A program made the translations under genes and the position numbers. The notes under the pieces are model-generated. The model was not told the DNA's origin. It did no database searches and saw only the letters and a list, made by a program, of their open reading frames with translations. From assembly GCF_001428865.1 (NCBI RefSeq), contig NZ_LMIV01000001.1, positions 1,167,964 to 1,231,963 on the forward strand: 64,000 nucleotides of DNA, read 5' to 3'. Within the stretch, counting starts at the first letter, position 1. Each line of letters begins with the position of its first letter. This document shows, piece by piece, positions 37,001 to 47,000 of this stretch. Origin of the DNA: Sphingomonas sp. Root241. GTDB lineage: Bacteria > Pseudomonadota > Alphaproteobacteria > Sphingomonadales > Sphingomonadaceae.

Positions 37001-40000
37001 ACCCCTGCGGAGTTCGAGGCGGAAGTCGCCCGGCGCAATGCTGCGATGGGCGCAAGCTTCGAAGAGCGTTTCGCCAATGTGCCCGCCTATAGCTGGGGCT
37101 CGGGCTCGGCGCTCGAGAACGCGGTAGGCTATCGTTTCGCCTTCGATCGCGGCAACCGCGACATGCTCCAGGGCTATGCCACTGGCGACATGGACCGGGT
37201 CGATGCCGGGCGGATGGAGGCCGAGCGCCGCAGCACCTATGCCGACGACGAGGTGATGGGCAATGTCGTGCGCGCGCAATATACGCGCGCGCTCGATCGC
37301 GCCCAGCTCGAGGAGGGGCCCGAGCGCCGCGCCGGCATCGACGCGACGATCCGGCGCGAGACCGAAGCCGCGCGCCGCGCCGGCACGCCGCTGACCGAGC
37401 GCGCGATCATGGACCGGCGCATGGCGCTCCAGCGCGAGATGGACGCTGCCATCTCGGACCGCGCCTTCGATATCTCGCGTACCAGTACCGCTGCCCTCGA
37501 TCGCCGGCTGACCGATCGCTACGGCATCAGCCTCGACACGATGCTGACGCAGACGATGTCGGACAATACTTTCGGCCGCGGGGGCGCTCTCAGCGACGCG
37601 CGCGCGCGCGTGGAGATCATGCGCCGCGACGCCGCCGATCCCGCGGCGCGTCGCGAACGGCGGCTCGACTGGGCCTATGCGCGCGTCGCCTTCGGCATCG
37701 AGGGCGTCGGCACCGACACCGGCGAGCTGCGCGGCGGGCTGGAGGGCCTGACGCCCGACGACATGGCCTATCTCGACACCCGCTGGCGGCGAGAGCATGG
37801 CAACGAGACGCTGCGCGAGGCGGTCCAGGGCGATACGAGCGGACGCGAGGAGGACGACCTGGTCGACGTGGTCGACCATGGCACGGCGCTCACCACCAAG
37901 GATCGCGTCGAAGAACTCCGCCGTCGTCTCGGCCGCGACGAGGCGGGAGTGGGCTGGGCCGGCGCCCGAGCGTCGCGCGCCGAATCACGCGAATCCCGGG
38001 CGTCGCTCGAACGGCTCGAGGCGATGTCCGCCGAGCTCGACGATCCGAACCTCTCGACCGAGCGCCGCGCGCATCTGTCGGGAGTGTTCGACCAGCGCGT
38101 CGAGAACGCTCGCCTGGCCATCGACGCGCAACGGGCGGCCGTCGACAGCTTCGCGGACAATTTTACCACCATCCTGCAATATGTGATCGGCGCCGTGGCG
38201 ATCGTGCTCGGCGCGATCCTCGGCGTGGTGACTGGCGGTGCCGCGGTGCCGGCACTGATCGCGATCGCCGGATCGGTGATCGGCACGCTCTCCGGCATGG
38301 CCGCCAAGGCCGCGATCAAGGGCAGCGCCTATGGCGCTGAGGAAATCACCACCGATCTGGTCGTCGGCGCGGTCGATCTGGTGGTCACGCTCGCCACCGT
38401 CGGCGCATTCAAGGGCGCGGGAACGTGGGCGCGAGAGGGTGGCAAGACGATCCTCGGCGCGGCGCGAGAGGGGCTGCGCACCATGGGCCGTGCTTCGGTA
38501 CGCGCGACGCTCCGCCAGGTCGCCGGGCGCGGGCTCGCTACGGCGGCTGAACGCGCGGTCGGCCAGGGATTGCGCCCGAGTATCGGCCAGCGTGCCGCCG
38601 CCTTCGGACGCGCCTTCGTCGTCGACCAGGCGCGCGATCTGGTTACCGGCATTCCCGCAGCGATGGCGGGCGCGGTGATGAACGAGCAGAATTGGCGCCA
38701 CGGCAATTTGATCGGCAACATCGCGCACGGCACCTGGGAGGCGAGCCTCGAGAATCTCAAGAACGGGATGGTGATGGGGCTCGGTGGCCATGTCGTGCAC
38801 GCCGGCGTGGGCCGGTTCATGCACGTCGAGCATCGGGCGATGACTCCGGTCGAGGCACGCGCGCGGGAATATCGCTCGTTCCGTGCCGAGAATCCCAACG
38901 GCACCCATGCCGATTTCGTCGCGCGCATGGAGGCGGAGGCAGCCGCGGCTTCGAACAACGCCGACGCGGTCCGGGCTGCGACTCGCGAGGCCCGGCGCGA
39001 GCTATTGGGCGCGATCCCGCCGGCCGAGCGCCGGGCCATCTCCGACGTGCCGATCCTCCATGTCGGCGAAGCGCAGTTCCGCGCGCTCAACGGTGGTAAT
39101 TTCGGCGACGCGATGGTCTATGTCCACGACGGCCAGGCAGTGGTGGTAGTCCGCGAAGGGGCGCCGCTCGCGGCTTTGCGCGGCATCGGCGCGGAGGTGC
39201 GCCAAGTAGTCGCGCCCGGGACTGGCGGGCGTACGGTCAATCCCGTCGACTCGCTGCCGGCGCGGCTCCGCAACCGGGTCGAGGTCGAAGTAGTCAACGA
39301 CTCCTCGTTCGGTCCCGACGAAGTGCGCGCGGTGCCGCAACGCGACCGTGCCGGCAACATCATCGGAGTCGCGCTGCAGATCGGGCCGAACGCGCGGGCG
39401 GCCGATATCCAGAACCATGTCGGGACGATCGACGCGATGCGCCGCTATGCCGGCGCGGCGGGGCGCGCGCGACTGCTGCTCAACGATCTCGGCAGGGCGA
39501 TTGGCTTCGACCTGGTCTCGCCGCGTGATCGTGGCCATTGGGAAGCGATGCTCGAAGTCGCCAAGCTCCCCCGCATCATCGAGGATCGGATGACGCGGTT
39601 GTCGGAACAAGGTCTCGATCCGCGTCGCCGTGCGCTGGTAATGGAGGAGATCGCCGGACTCGAGCGCCAACTGTCGCAGGAGCGCGAGCGGCTCGCTCTG
39701 GGCGCCGATGCCCAGGAGCGTGGCTATGTCGCGGCGAAGTCAACCAAGCGGCCGCCCGCTGCCCCGGCTGCGCCCGAGCCGGACATGCGCGAACGCCTCC
39801 GAGGCCAGGAAATCCTGACCGAGCTCAGCGGGATCGAACCGGGCCTGCTTGTTCATGAACGTGCGTTCGCCCAGCTCGAGGCCGCGCCCGAGAATGCGAT
39901 GCATGCGATCCAGACCAATATCGAGATGCTGACCGCGCGTCGGGGCGACGCGCCGCCCCCCGCCAAGCTCGCTGAAATTCTCGAGTTGATTCAAGGCAGA

Positions 40001-40756
40001 GATCTTACCGGGGCCAGTGCGCGACTCGCCGAATGGCTCGCGACCAAGCCGGCGACGCCACCGCCCGAGCTGCTGCGCGAGATGCACCCGACCGATCGCG
40101 CAATGTACGAGCGCTTTGATCTGCTGCGCAGATTGCAGGGAGAATATGAAACCGGACAGGCGCGGTTCGTCGCGGAACGCGATGCTTTTCTCGAACGTAT
40201 CGAGCCGCTGCGCCAGCAGGTCGACGCGTTGCGGGCCGAGCTCGACTCGCTTCGTATGTTCAACGGCATCGCGCTGCACCCGGCGCTGCCGGACCCGGTC
40301 GCGGGGCTGCTCTATCGCCCGGACGCCCGAACGTTGGAGGCGCAGCAGGCGCACCTGAACGGATATCTGGCGGAGGTCCGGCTAGCCAATCACATAGCGC
40401 ACCAGGATCTCGGCATCGTCATCGATTATGGCCACGCGGTCGGCGTCAACTATGCCGATGTGATTTCTATCGATTCGACGACCGGCCGCGTGACGCTTTG
40501 GGACTCGAAGTACCGCGGTGAAGGCAGCGCGGCGCGACATTCGGAGACCTTCACCGATGCGCGGCGGCTCACCTCCGCGCGCAATCAGGCGCTGGACCTG
40601 CTCAATGGCTCGTCGCATGGGCTCACCCCCGAAATCCGTGCCAAGGCAATCGATTTCCTGACGAACTGGGACTTCGAGGCGACGACGTCGCATACGAATG
40701 GCGGACCTTTCCGCCATGAGACGATCAACGTAAGAAAAGATCCGACGAAGCCATGA
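34067..40756 (+). CDS. Giant eCIS payload: annexin-like repeats, hydrophobic segment and PD-(D/E)xK nuclease-like C-terminus
   Basis: 2229 residues, the largest product of the operon. A GNQAIAGLL motif (66-74) near the start resembles the GNxAVxxLL motif of proteins that ride eCIS particles. It is followed by a Pro/Ala-rich linker (75-215) and long Ala/Arg-rich helices (about 380-770). At least three annexin-type repeats are visible: about 781-851 (GTDEATIYAQLDGL to DEELSGDEWRRA), 858-930 (GTNEPQIMAAL to SGDLSGSEL) and 1203-1275 (GVGTDTGELRGGL). A hydrophobic Gly-rich stretch (about 1369-1415) could enter membranes. The C-terminal domain (about 2095-2229) has Glu2103, Asp2131 (NYADVIS) and Asp2146-Ser-Lys2148 (WDSKYRG) in the order and spacing of a PD-(D/E)xK nuclease. 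Inference: a toxin loaded into the tube or attached to the particle. No signal peptide. Confidence 0.8.
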   Translation: MALPPTVATREPEPLSEGARPAPRRVTAAYMMRLMTSGRTGGPLAIPPEATGTVAEILRAAQGMAGNQAIAGLLTDLPAPPEPTELPPAPGPEGEHAELRPPDPDAPAPADPAGTVDDAPPATGPEAPPHEAGGAIAPPGAPAARAGPSGGGGAVAPVAPTAVAVAASASATASAMPHPPALATASAVPAPARPPRSRAPAARRIPGPPPIPKVEPSFANLPDPIVPATQRIEAVANRLLPEQSLPTVEASPGGHMPVVAEPDRPITAADRRMIVLGEDAMNRAGLTREGDPPGPGEENGGETRTRLLALRAQLLAEPTTAADGTVTTAVTPPVVTVSTPPMPEPDVTIAEQQLFAAVLARTMVDTEDAGDDILHAIKQDMADYPGGALNTTQYPALDNLGRDQLPAMTTRVTDRVNATARIMGAAGAVLDNAVAARRTELANALSGASATATTDATTAATAAATTADTRLADAAAARAAAEEARRRARAGPPPEPGFRAIAEGSVARIQAKVSEAIARFRLQKGERARELDGARDRVIAAYELAVSADQASTEQANNLGPGQTPPSDAAQLATARRRVNAAINAAREWKDRRVRALRTEVERMKASANATADANITEVENEGAAAFRALRDWGATQEGASEAWWTGTVTDLDRWADAAHETATTWAETEARLARLEMQRDVARLRTRIERSIAADAVNAEGFARLTEDQKRDFIANILSTSREPNFIDQLSGNLRTRQVAEERHAIEIEVDRQLHGLPRGEWEAIEFAAKAKNSSFSARERANAIYSAGYDKVGTDEATIYAQLDGLRPIELEAVTKCYNQRRGNDNALYNDLDEELSGDEWRRAQALMEGDPVAAAVEAIHDAAYGPGTNEPQIMAALRSIEALPEDQRAAARTRLNSLYLERYGESVDSVLSGDLSGSELGQARAIATGDTTAAEAYEMDYALSGGFWGPDASAATAVYERIRTESMALARSGDWTPAEFEAEVARRNAAMGASFEERFANVPAYSWGSGSALENAVGYRFAFDRGNRDMLQGYATGDMDRVDAGRMEAERRSTYADDEVMGNVVRAQYTRALDRAQLEEGPERRAGIDATIRRETEAARRAGTPLTERAIMDRRMALQREMDAAISDRAFDISRTSTAALDRRLTDRYGISLDTMLTQTMSDNTFGRGGALSDARARVEIMRRDAADPAARRERRLDWAYARVAFGIEGVGTDTGELRGGLEGLTPDDMAYLDTRWRREHGNETLREAVQGDTSGREEDDLVDVVDHGTALTTKDRVEELRRRLGRDEAGVGWAGARASRAESRESRASLERLEAMSAELDDPNLSTERRAHLSGVFDQRVENARLAIDAQRAAVDSFADNFTTILQYVIGAVAIVLGAILGVVTGGAAVPALIAIAGSVIGTLSGMAAKAAIKGSAYGAEEITTDLVVGAVDLVVTLATVGAFKGAGTWAREGGKTILGAAREGLRTMGRASVRATLRQVAGRGLATAAERAVGQGLRPSIGQRAAAFGRAFVVDQARDLVTGIPAAMAGAVMNEQNWRHGNLIGNIAHGTWEASLENLKNGMVMGLGGHVVHAGVGRFMHVEHRAMTPVEARAREYRSFRAENPNGTHADFVARMEAEAAAASNNADAVRAATREARRELLGAIPPAERRAISDVPILHVGEAQFRALNGGNFGDAMVYVHDGQAVVVVREGAPLAALRGIGAEVRQVVAPGTGGRTVNPVDSLPARLRNRVEVEVVNDSSFGPDEVRAVPQRDRAGNIIGVALQIGPNARAADIQNHVGTIDAMRRYAGAAGRARLLLNDLGRAIGFDLVSPRDRGHWEAMLEVAKLPRIIEDRMTRLSEQGLDPRRRALVMEEIAGLERQLSQERERLALGADAQERGYVAAKSTKRPPAAPAAPEPDMRERLRGQEILTELSGIEPGLLVHERAFAQLEAAPENAMHAIQTNIEMLTARRGDAPPPAKLAEILELIQGRDLTGASARLAEWLATKPATPPPELLREMHPTDRAMYERFDLLRRLQGEYETGQARFVAERDAFLERIEPLRQQVDALRAELDSLRMFNGIALHPALPDPVAGLLYRPDARTLEAQQAHLNGYLAEVRLANHIAHQDLGIVIDYGHAVGVNYADVISIDSTTGRVTLWDSKYRGEGSAARHSETFTDARRLTSARNQALDLLNGSSHGLTPEIRAKAIDFLTNWDFEATTSHTNGGPFRHETINVRKDPTKP

Positions 40757-42312
40757 TGAGCACCCCCAGATTCGATCCGATCGCAATTGCTGAACGTGCC
40801 CGAGGCGCGCGCGGAAGCTTTCCCGATGAACAGGACTTGCCCAAATTCGGGCCGGCAGGCCTGGTTCAGGCGGCGACCGTGACGATTTCGGCGGTGGCGG
40901 AGGCCTGGCTTGTCGGTGAGGAGAACGATCTGACCGTCGCGCTGGAACGGGGGCTGCGCTGGGCGGAAACCGCAATAGCCGAGGGGCTCGCCTATGGTGG
41001 CGACGCATTGTTGTTCTCGGTCGGTCTTAAACGCGCGCGCGCGGTGGGGATGTGGATGCGCCGCGATGTCCTCGATCGGGGGGCGTGGCACGAAGCCGGG
41101 GAGGCGAGCGCCGCGCTTTGGCGTCGTGAACGTGACGATCGGCCGCTGCTTTCCCCGCTTTACGATGTGCTGATCGATCTCGCGCTGGCGGGTGAAGCCG
41201 AAGCTGCTCTGGCGCTAGGCGAATCCGTGGAACCCGACCCGGCGTCGCGTGCGATCCTCGCTATTCTCGCGTGCACTGATGCCGCACAACGGGCCCGATA
41301 CGTGTACGACTTCCTCTCGCAATGGCTGCCGCAATGGCTCGGCTATCTGCCGTCTCCGAATATTGCCGCTGTTCTCGCCTTCGGATTCGGTGACCAGCCT
41401 TGGGCGCTGTCGTCGGCAAGCATCCCTAACCTCGTCTACTCGGTCGTGCCTTCTCTGCCGGTGCCCCCCCGGTTCAAGGGCGGCGCGACGGCGAGCATCG
41501 GCTTTCCGCTTCCGACGGACCCGGCGCGATCGTTCCGCAAGCTCGGCCTGCTGCTCGCCGCGCTAGGCCTCGCGCGAGATCCCGACGCGGAGGTGCAGCC
41601 TTTATTGCCACACTTCGCGTCATGGACGCGACATCCGGCGCTGGACCTCGAAGTCGACTGGCACGCCCCCGAGCCCGGAACCGCCTGGATCGAAATCCGG
41701 GGCGAGGGTGCGGAACGGCTTGCTCGAGCGTTTGGCGATGCCCTGGAAGGAAAGGTGGCGCCCGACCCGCAAGCGGCGCTCGCCGAGCTGCTGACGGTCC
41801 CGCCCACGATCCGCTCGACCGCCAATGGGCACGTTCGGTGGGAGATACTCACCACGACCCTCAGCGCGATGCCCGCGGCGGATCGTACCACGATCCTTCC
41901 TCTGGTCGCGGCGGGTCTGGCGGACACGGACTGGCGTGTGCGGATGGTCGCGATTTGGGGCGTAGGGGTGCTGGAACTAGAAAGCCTCGCCACGGCGGCG
42001 GCGAGAGCGCCGCTCCCGCCGCTCGAAGAGGCGGGCCTGAACGCTGACGATCGCCGCACGCTGCTGGCGCTGCGCGATGCTGCGGTGCTCAAGGCAGGCG
42101 GCCGGCAGCCCCAAGCCGTTACCCGTGAAGGTTCGGGCCCGGGTGGAGCGCGTCGTGTGGCATTTGTCCAACGCATCGTCGCACTGCTCGGTCCATTGCC
42201 GATCGTCCCACACGATCGCCACGCGGCTCTGATCGCCGCCGTGCTGCGGCAACCCGGACTCGACGAAAAGGCAATCCCGCGCGCGTGGCGGAGCTGGATC
42301 GGGAGCGGTTGA
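40753..42312 (+). CDS. Helical-repeat protein coupled to the payload gene; candidate immunity protein or loader
   Basis: 519 residues, starting at an ATG that overlaps the payload stop (ATGA). It is rich in helical pairs; WRVRMVAIWGVGVLELESLATAAA (about residues 390-415) looks like a HEAT-type repeat. No signal peptide or membrane helix. I do not recognise a named family. The tight coupling to the last base of the nuclease domain is what an immunity gene shows, but at 519 residues it is large for one; a chaperone or loader is the main alternative. Last gene of the operon, facing a convergent gene. Confidence 0.6.
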   Translation: MMSTPRFDPIAIAERARGARGSFPDEQDLPKFGPAGLVQAATVTISAVAEAWLVGEENDLTVALERGLRWAETAIAEGLAYGGDALLFSVGLKRARAVGMWMRRDVLDRGAWHEAGEASAALWRRERDDRPLLSPLYDVLIDLALAGEAEAALALGESVEPDPASRAILAILACTDAAQRARYVYDFLSQWLPQWLGYLPSPNIAAVLAFGFGDQPWALSSASIPNLVYSVVPSLPVPPRFKGGATASIGFPLPTDPARSFRKLGLLLAALGLARDPDAEVQPLLPHFASWTRHPALDLEVDWHAPEPGTAWIEIRGEGAERLARAFGDALEGKVAPDPQAALAELLTVPPTIRSTANGHVRWEILTTTLSAMPAADRTTILPLVAAGLADTDWRVRMVAIWGVGVLELESLATAAARAPLPPLEEAGLNADDRRTLLALRDAAVLKAGGRQPQAVTREGSGPGGARRVAFVQRIVALLGPLPIVPHDRHAALIAAVLRQPGLDEKAIPRAWRSWIGSG

Positions 42313-42314
42313 AT

Positions 42315-42375
42315 CGGCCGAAGGCCTCTCAGAGATACCTTCGATTGCGTCGGCTGTGCGCCCTCCTTTCGGCCG
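42315..42375. terminator. Long imperfect stem-loop between convergent transcription units
   Basis: CGGCCGAAGG at 42315-42324 pairs with CCTTTCGGCCG at 42365-42375 with one bulged T. It lies directly after the last eCIS-operon gene and about 90 bases from the end of the opposing GH30 gene. Inside it GGCCGAAGGCC forms a smaller hairpin. There is no clear T-run, so this may be a bidirectional transcription barrier or an mRNA-stabilising structure. Confidence 0.45.
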
Positions 42376-42461
42376 TTCACCCGCGTTTGAGCGAATCCCG
42401 CAAACGGACATTGGAGCGGGCCACCGATGGGGGTCGCCGGTATGTCCAAGTCGAACCTTCG

Positions 42462-44018
42462 CTATCGAATGGCCAACATAATCGCCGTCACGGACTCAGG
42501 CGGCGCGACGAGCACGGGAAGTGGTTTCGATGCGACGCGAGCAGCTTGGCGCGTCGCATCCGTGATGATGACCTCCCGCACGGCCGCGCGCGGCACGGCG
42601 ATCGTCAGCGCGCGCGAAAAAGGCCCGGGGTTCATGTGGACCAGCACCAATGTCCCGCCATCCGGCGCCATCGCCCCCACGGTATCAGCATCGTCCACTG
42701 GGACGAGTCGATAGCCAGGGCGGATATACCGGCTGAATACGGCCATCGCCCAATATTTTGCCGTGATGTGGATCGGATGCGGTGCGTCCGGCGCCGCGCG
42801 CAGGTCCATCTTGATGAGGCCCCAATTGGAGCCTCCCGCGCCACCCTTCGCGCTGATCGTCTCGATCGCCTGCCAGAAGACCCAGGCGGAAGGCTCGAGA
42901 CGCTTGAGATCTTGGATCACATGCTCGGCGAAGGCGAGCGCCGAGGGCATGCCGTCGAAATCCTCCGGCTCCTTTTCCAGCGGCGTGTCGTTCTCGCTCA
43001 TCCACAGGCGAATACCCGACACCCGGGCGATATCGCGCACCGCGGTCTGGTGGACCGTGCCGTAGCTGTGGACGTTAAGCTGGCCGATACGGGCGCGCGT
43101 CGCGGGCGGATAATCCGCCCAATCGCGCACGAAGAGGTGCGAATTGGTCTCGTCGGGCGCGGCGATCGTCGTCGCGAGTCCCTGATCCTCCAGGGCCGCC
43201 GCGACGGCGTCAATCATCGTCGCCTGCCGCGCGGGGCTCCAATGCGAGCCTTCCTGCGTATTCGCGGCGAACCAATAATCGGTATTCGGCTCGTTGACCG
43301 GCGACAGGGTCCTGAAGGTGATATGATGGCGCCGCTGTAATTCGCTGACTACCCGTGCGAGATAGGCAGCGAACTTGCCTTCCTGCCCAGGGCGCAAATT
43401 GTCTTCGGTTCCCTTTTTCGAGCCCGAAACGCGACCGCTGACCGTCATGAACCAGGGTGGCGAGTTCGAAAATGCCTCGAAGATCGGGGCGCGGACCCGC
43501 ATCCGGATCGCGTCCAGCCACCAGCGCTGATTGGCATCGGCCGACCAGTCCCACATCGCCGGGTCATCGGGTCTCCACCAATCCTGGCTAGTCGCGTTTT
43601 CGGGCCGTCGCCAGAACCCGGACACGGCGGCGCCCGGGCGCAAATAGGGCGGCGTACCGGCGGCATTGCCGCCGCCGATATTGTAGCGCGCGATCGTCCA
43701 GCCGAGCCCGTCAGGTCCATAAAGGAGGTCCGCGAGCCGTTCGCGCGTCGCGTCGGGATAGCCGCCGGTGACCTCGGCGAACCACGCCAGCGCAGTGCCC
43801 CAGCCCTCAAAGAGCGGCCCCGGGCGGTCGATTGCCGGACGGATCGTGATCGCGACCTGGCTTGGCTCGGCGTGGAGCGGCGCCGTGGCAAGCCCCATGG
43901 CGGCGATGGTCCCGCCGATCACGCCAGACCACCGGGGTTGCCGCCGGGCCATGCCCATCGACGCGCAGCCGATCAAGCCGCATAGAGCAACCATCAGGAA
44001 GTGCGGCACCCTGATCAT
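42462..44018 (-). CDS. GH30-family glycoside hydrolase (endo-beta-1,6-galactanase-like), secreted
   Basis: 518 residues. The fold and motifs fit GH30: FEGWGTALAWFAEV near the N-terminus, FSNSPPWFM, SPVNEPNTDYW with Glu243 as probable acid/base, and LWMSENDTPLE with Glu342 as probable nucleophile. Among GH30 enzymes it looks most like the galactanase subgroup acting on beta-1,6-galactan, but specificity is inferred. Two starts are possible: the listed one, or the Met 22 residues further in (MARRQPRW) that would give a classical signal peptide ending at APLHAEP. Third gene of a minus-strand unit after GH42 and GH78, with 43 bases between it and the rhamnosidase gene. Confidence 0.85.
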   Translation of the reverse strand: MIRVPHFLMVALCGLIGCASMGMARRQPRWSGVIGGTIAAMGLATAPLHAEPSQVAITIRPAIDRPGPLFEGWGTALAWFAEVTGGYPDATRERLADLLYGPDGLGWTIARYNIGGGNAAGTPPYLRPGAAVSGFWRRPENATSQDWWRPDDPAMWDWSADANQRWWLDAIRMRVRAPIFEAFSNSPPWFMTVSGRVSGSKKGTEDNLRPGQEGKFAAYLARVVSELQRRHHITFRTLSPVNEPNTDYWFAANTQEGSHWSPARQATMIDAVAAALEDQGLATTIAAPDETNSHLFVRDWADYPPATRARIGQLNVHSYGTVHQTAVRDIARVSGIRLWMSENDTPLEKEPEDFDGMPSALAFAEHVIQDLKRLEPSAWVFWQAIETISAKGGAGGSNWGLIKMDLRAAPDAPHPIHITAKYWAMAVFSRYIRPGYRLVPVDDADTVGAMAPDGGTLVLVHMNPGPFSRALTIAVPRAAVREVIITDATRQAARVASKPLPVLVAPPESVTAIMLAIR

Positions 44019-44061
44019 CTGGGAGATTTGGCTCCATTACCCGAGATGCATTTCATCGCTG

Positions 44062-47000
44062 TCACCGGAGATGCGCACTATCGGCGAATTTGAGCTGAGA
44101 GGTGAACTCGTAGCGGCCGGGGCGGCAGACCCGACGGAGGCCGGGTAGCACGAGTTCCGCATTTGTGTTCGCGGGTACCTCAAGCCGTAAGACGATGCGG
44201 CCGCCGTTGTGGACCCACTCCAGCCGAATCGGGCCCGAAGCGCTGCGGAGCGACACGCCTGCGGATCCGATGCGCGGATCGAAGGCCGGTGCGATCCGGA
44301 AGCGTCTGAAGCCGGGCGCAACGGGTTCGACTCCGCCCACCCGACGGTACAGGAACGAGCAGACGGCGCCGAAGGCATAGTGATTGAACGAGTTCATCGA
44401 CACGTCGCCGACGTCGCTGTTCCAGCGTTCCCAGGTCGTCGTGGCGCCGCGCCGCACCATATAGCCCCAGGAGGGATAGTCGGAGCGCAGCAACAGGTCG
44501 AAGGCGAGGGTGGTCTCGCCGATATCGACGAGTGCATCGAGCGCGAGCGGCGTGCCGAGGAATCCTGTCGAGAGCAGGGTGCCGCGTCGCCTTATGTCTG
44601 CGGCCAGCCTGCGCCCGGCGGCAACGCGGAGCGCCTTCGGCACCAGATCGAGGCGCAATGCGAGGACGTAGCCGGTGTGGCTGCCGTTGCCGACAATGCC
44701 GTCAGCGGCGACGAAGACCCGGGCAAAGGCTGCTCGCGTGGTCTCGGCGCGGCGACGCCAGATCGATGCGTCGGCTTCCCGGCCCGTCCACGCCGCCATG
44801 CGCGCCATCTGATCGAGCGAGCGCGCCAGCATGGCGGTCGCGATCAACGGCTTCGGGGTCGTCTCGTCGCCCGGCTGCTTCGCGTCGAGCGCCAGCCAGT
44901 CGCCCAAATCTGCGCCGCGCCCTTCCTTCCAGAGCCCGTCAGGATTGGCGGTGAGGATGCCATCGAGATAGGCGGTCATCGCCGCCCAATTATCGTCGAC
45001 CACCGCCGCGTCGCCATTATGGAGAAAGCTGACGTACGGCAGCATGACGCCCGCATCTGCCCATCCAGGGGTCGACGTGGACGATCCCCACCCAAGCCCC
45101 TTGGACGAAGGCGACCACATCGGATAGGCGCCGTTCGCAGCCTGATCGGCGCGCAGCATGCGCGTGAAGGATCGCGTGAAGCCGCCCACATCCATGTTGA
45201 AGGCGGCGGTATCCCAGAAGACTTGGGCATCGCCCGTCCAGCCAAGCCGCTCGTCGCGCTGCGGGCAATCGGTGGCGTTGCCTCGGAAATTCGACCGCTG
45301 GCTCCACAAGGTGTTGAGCCATAGCTTCTGGATGGTGGGCTCCGCGATCGTGAAGGTGCCGATCTCCGGCAAGTCGCTGGAGATCACGACGCCTTCGATC
45401 ATGTCCGGACGCAATTCGGCGAGGCCCTCGACCTCGGCGTAACGAAAGCCTTGAAAAGTGAAGACGGGCTCGAGCGTCTCCTTCGGCTCGCCGGCCAGGA
45501 TGTAGCGATCCTCCGCGCGCGCCACGCGCAGGTTGCGGCGGTCGAGCGTTCCGTCGGCGGTCAGGATTTCGGCATGCTTGACGGTCACTAGGCCCCCGCG
45601 TTCGCCCGGTACGGTCAGGCGCACGCGGCCCGCGAAATTCTGCCCGAAATCGACGAGGTGCGTGCGCGGCCCGATCCGGCGGATCGCCAGCGGCGGCACG
45701 ATGCGCGTGGCCCGGATCGGCTGCGCCAGCGGCGGGACCAACTGCGCGACGGGAGCGGGCGCCGGCCAGGCGCGATCCCAGGCGCCGTCGTTGAAACCGG
45801 GGGCGGACCAGCCCTGCGGCCAATCGCGGTGATCATGATCCTCGCCGGCATAGATTTCCGACAAAGTGATTGGCGATTGCCGATGGCGCCACTCGGCGTC
45901 CGTCACGATCCTGTCCACGGCGCCGTCGGCGGCTTGCGCCTCGATCATCAGCCGCACGCGGCGCGGGGCGGGGCCATAGGCCCAGCGGCCGTCAGGCGCC
46001 TGATAGCTCGCGTAGAAGCCGTCGCCGGCGAGCACTCCGACGACATTGTCACCCGCCCGCAGCAACGGTGCGACGTCATAGGTGCGATACGGAATGTGCT
46101 CGCGATATTCGGCGGGTTCGCACTGGAGCTCGTCGTCGCCGACCCTTTGGCCGTTGATCCAGATCCGGTAGCCTGCGAACGCCGCCACGTAGAGCCGTGC
46201 CGTGCGTGGAGCGGCGCCCAGCCGAAATGCCCGGCGCAACAGCCGCGCGGGCGTGGGCGGCCATGGAAAGTGACTCTGGTCCACGCGCTCTGGCGCACGT
46301 GTCCATGTGTTGTTCGGACCCGCGACCTGCCAACCGTCGACAATGCGCCGGGGCGTGCCGTCGATCTGCGGCGCGCGAAGCTGCGCCGCGAGCGCCGCCA
46401 ACGCCTTGCTGCCCTCGGGACGGGCTGCGACTTCGGCCACCAGCACATGCTCGCCCGCTGCGAGCGAGAGGGGGAAAGTCGCCGCCGGCGGTCCGCCATA
46501 GGCATCCGCGTGCCAGGACGGCACCTCCACCGGCCGGCCGTCGAGCGTTAGCCCGACGAGCTTGCTCGCGGTATGGATAGTCAACCGCCCCTCGCCGGTG
46601 CCGCTCGGGAAGGAGAGGCGAAACCGGCCGGGACGCTGCGCATCCGGCGTCTGCGCGACAACCCAGCGCGGCTCGGCGAGGCGATCGTCGCGCTCCGGCG
46701 CGCTCTCCACCGCCAGCCATTCACCCGTCCAATCCGCTGGCAGCAGCAACCCCATTTCCCAGACCGCCGGCTCGCTCCACTCGGACTCGGCGCCGTCGGG
46801 GGCCCAGAGCTTCACTTGCCAATGGCAGCGCAGGCGCGAGCGCATCGCCCGGCCGGCGTAAGGCACGCCCGTAGAGACGGCGCTTTCGACGCGCCCGCTA
46901 TCCCAGAGATCGGCAGTTCCCGACGCCAGCATCGCACGATCGCTCGCGACGCGAATGCGCCAGGCAGCCTGAAAAGTTCCCGCGGGCCCGATCACCTGCC

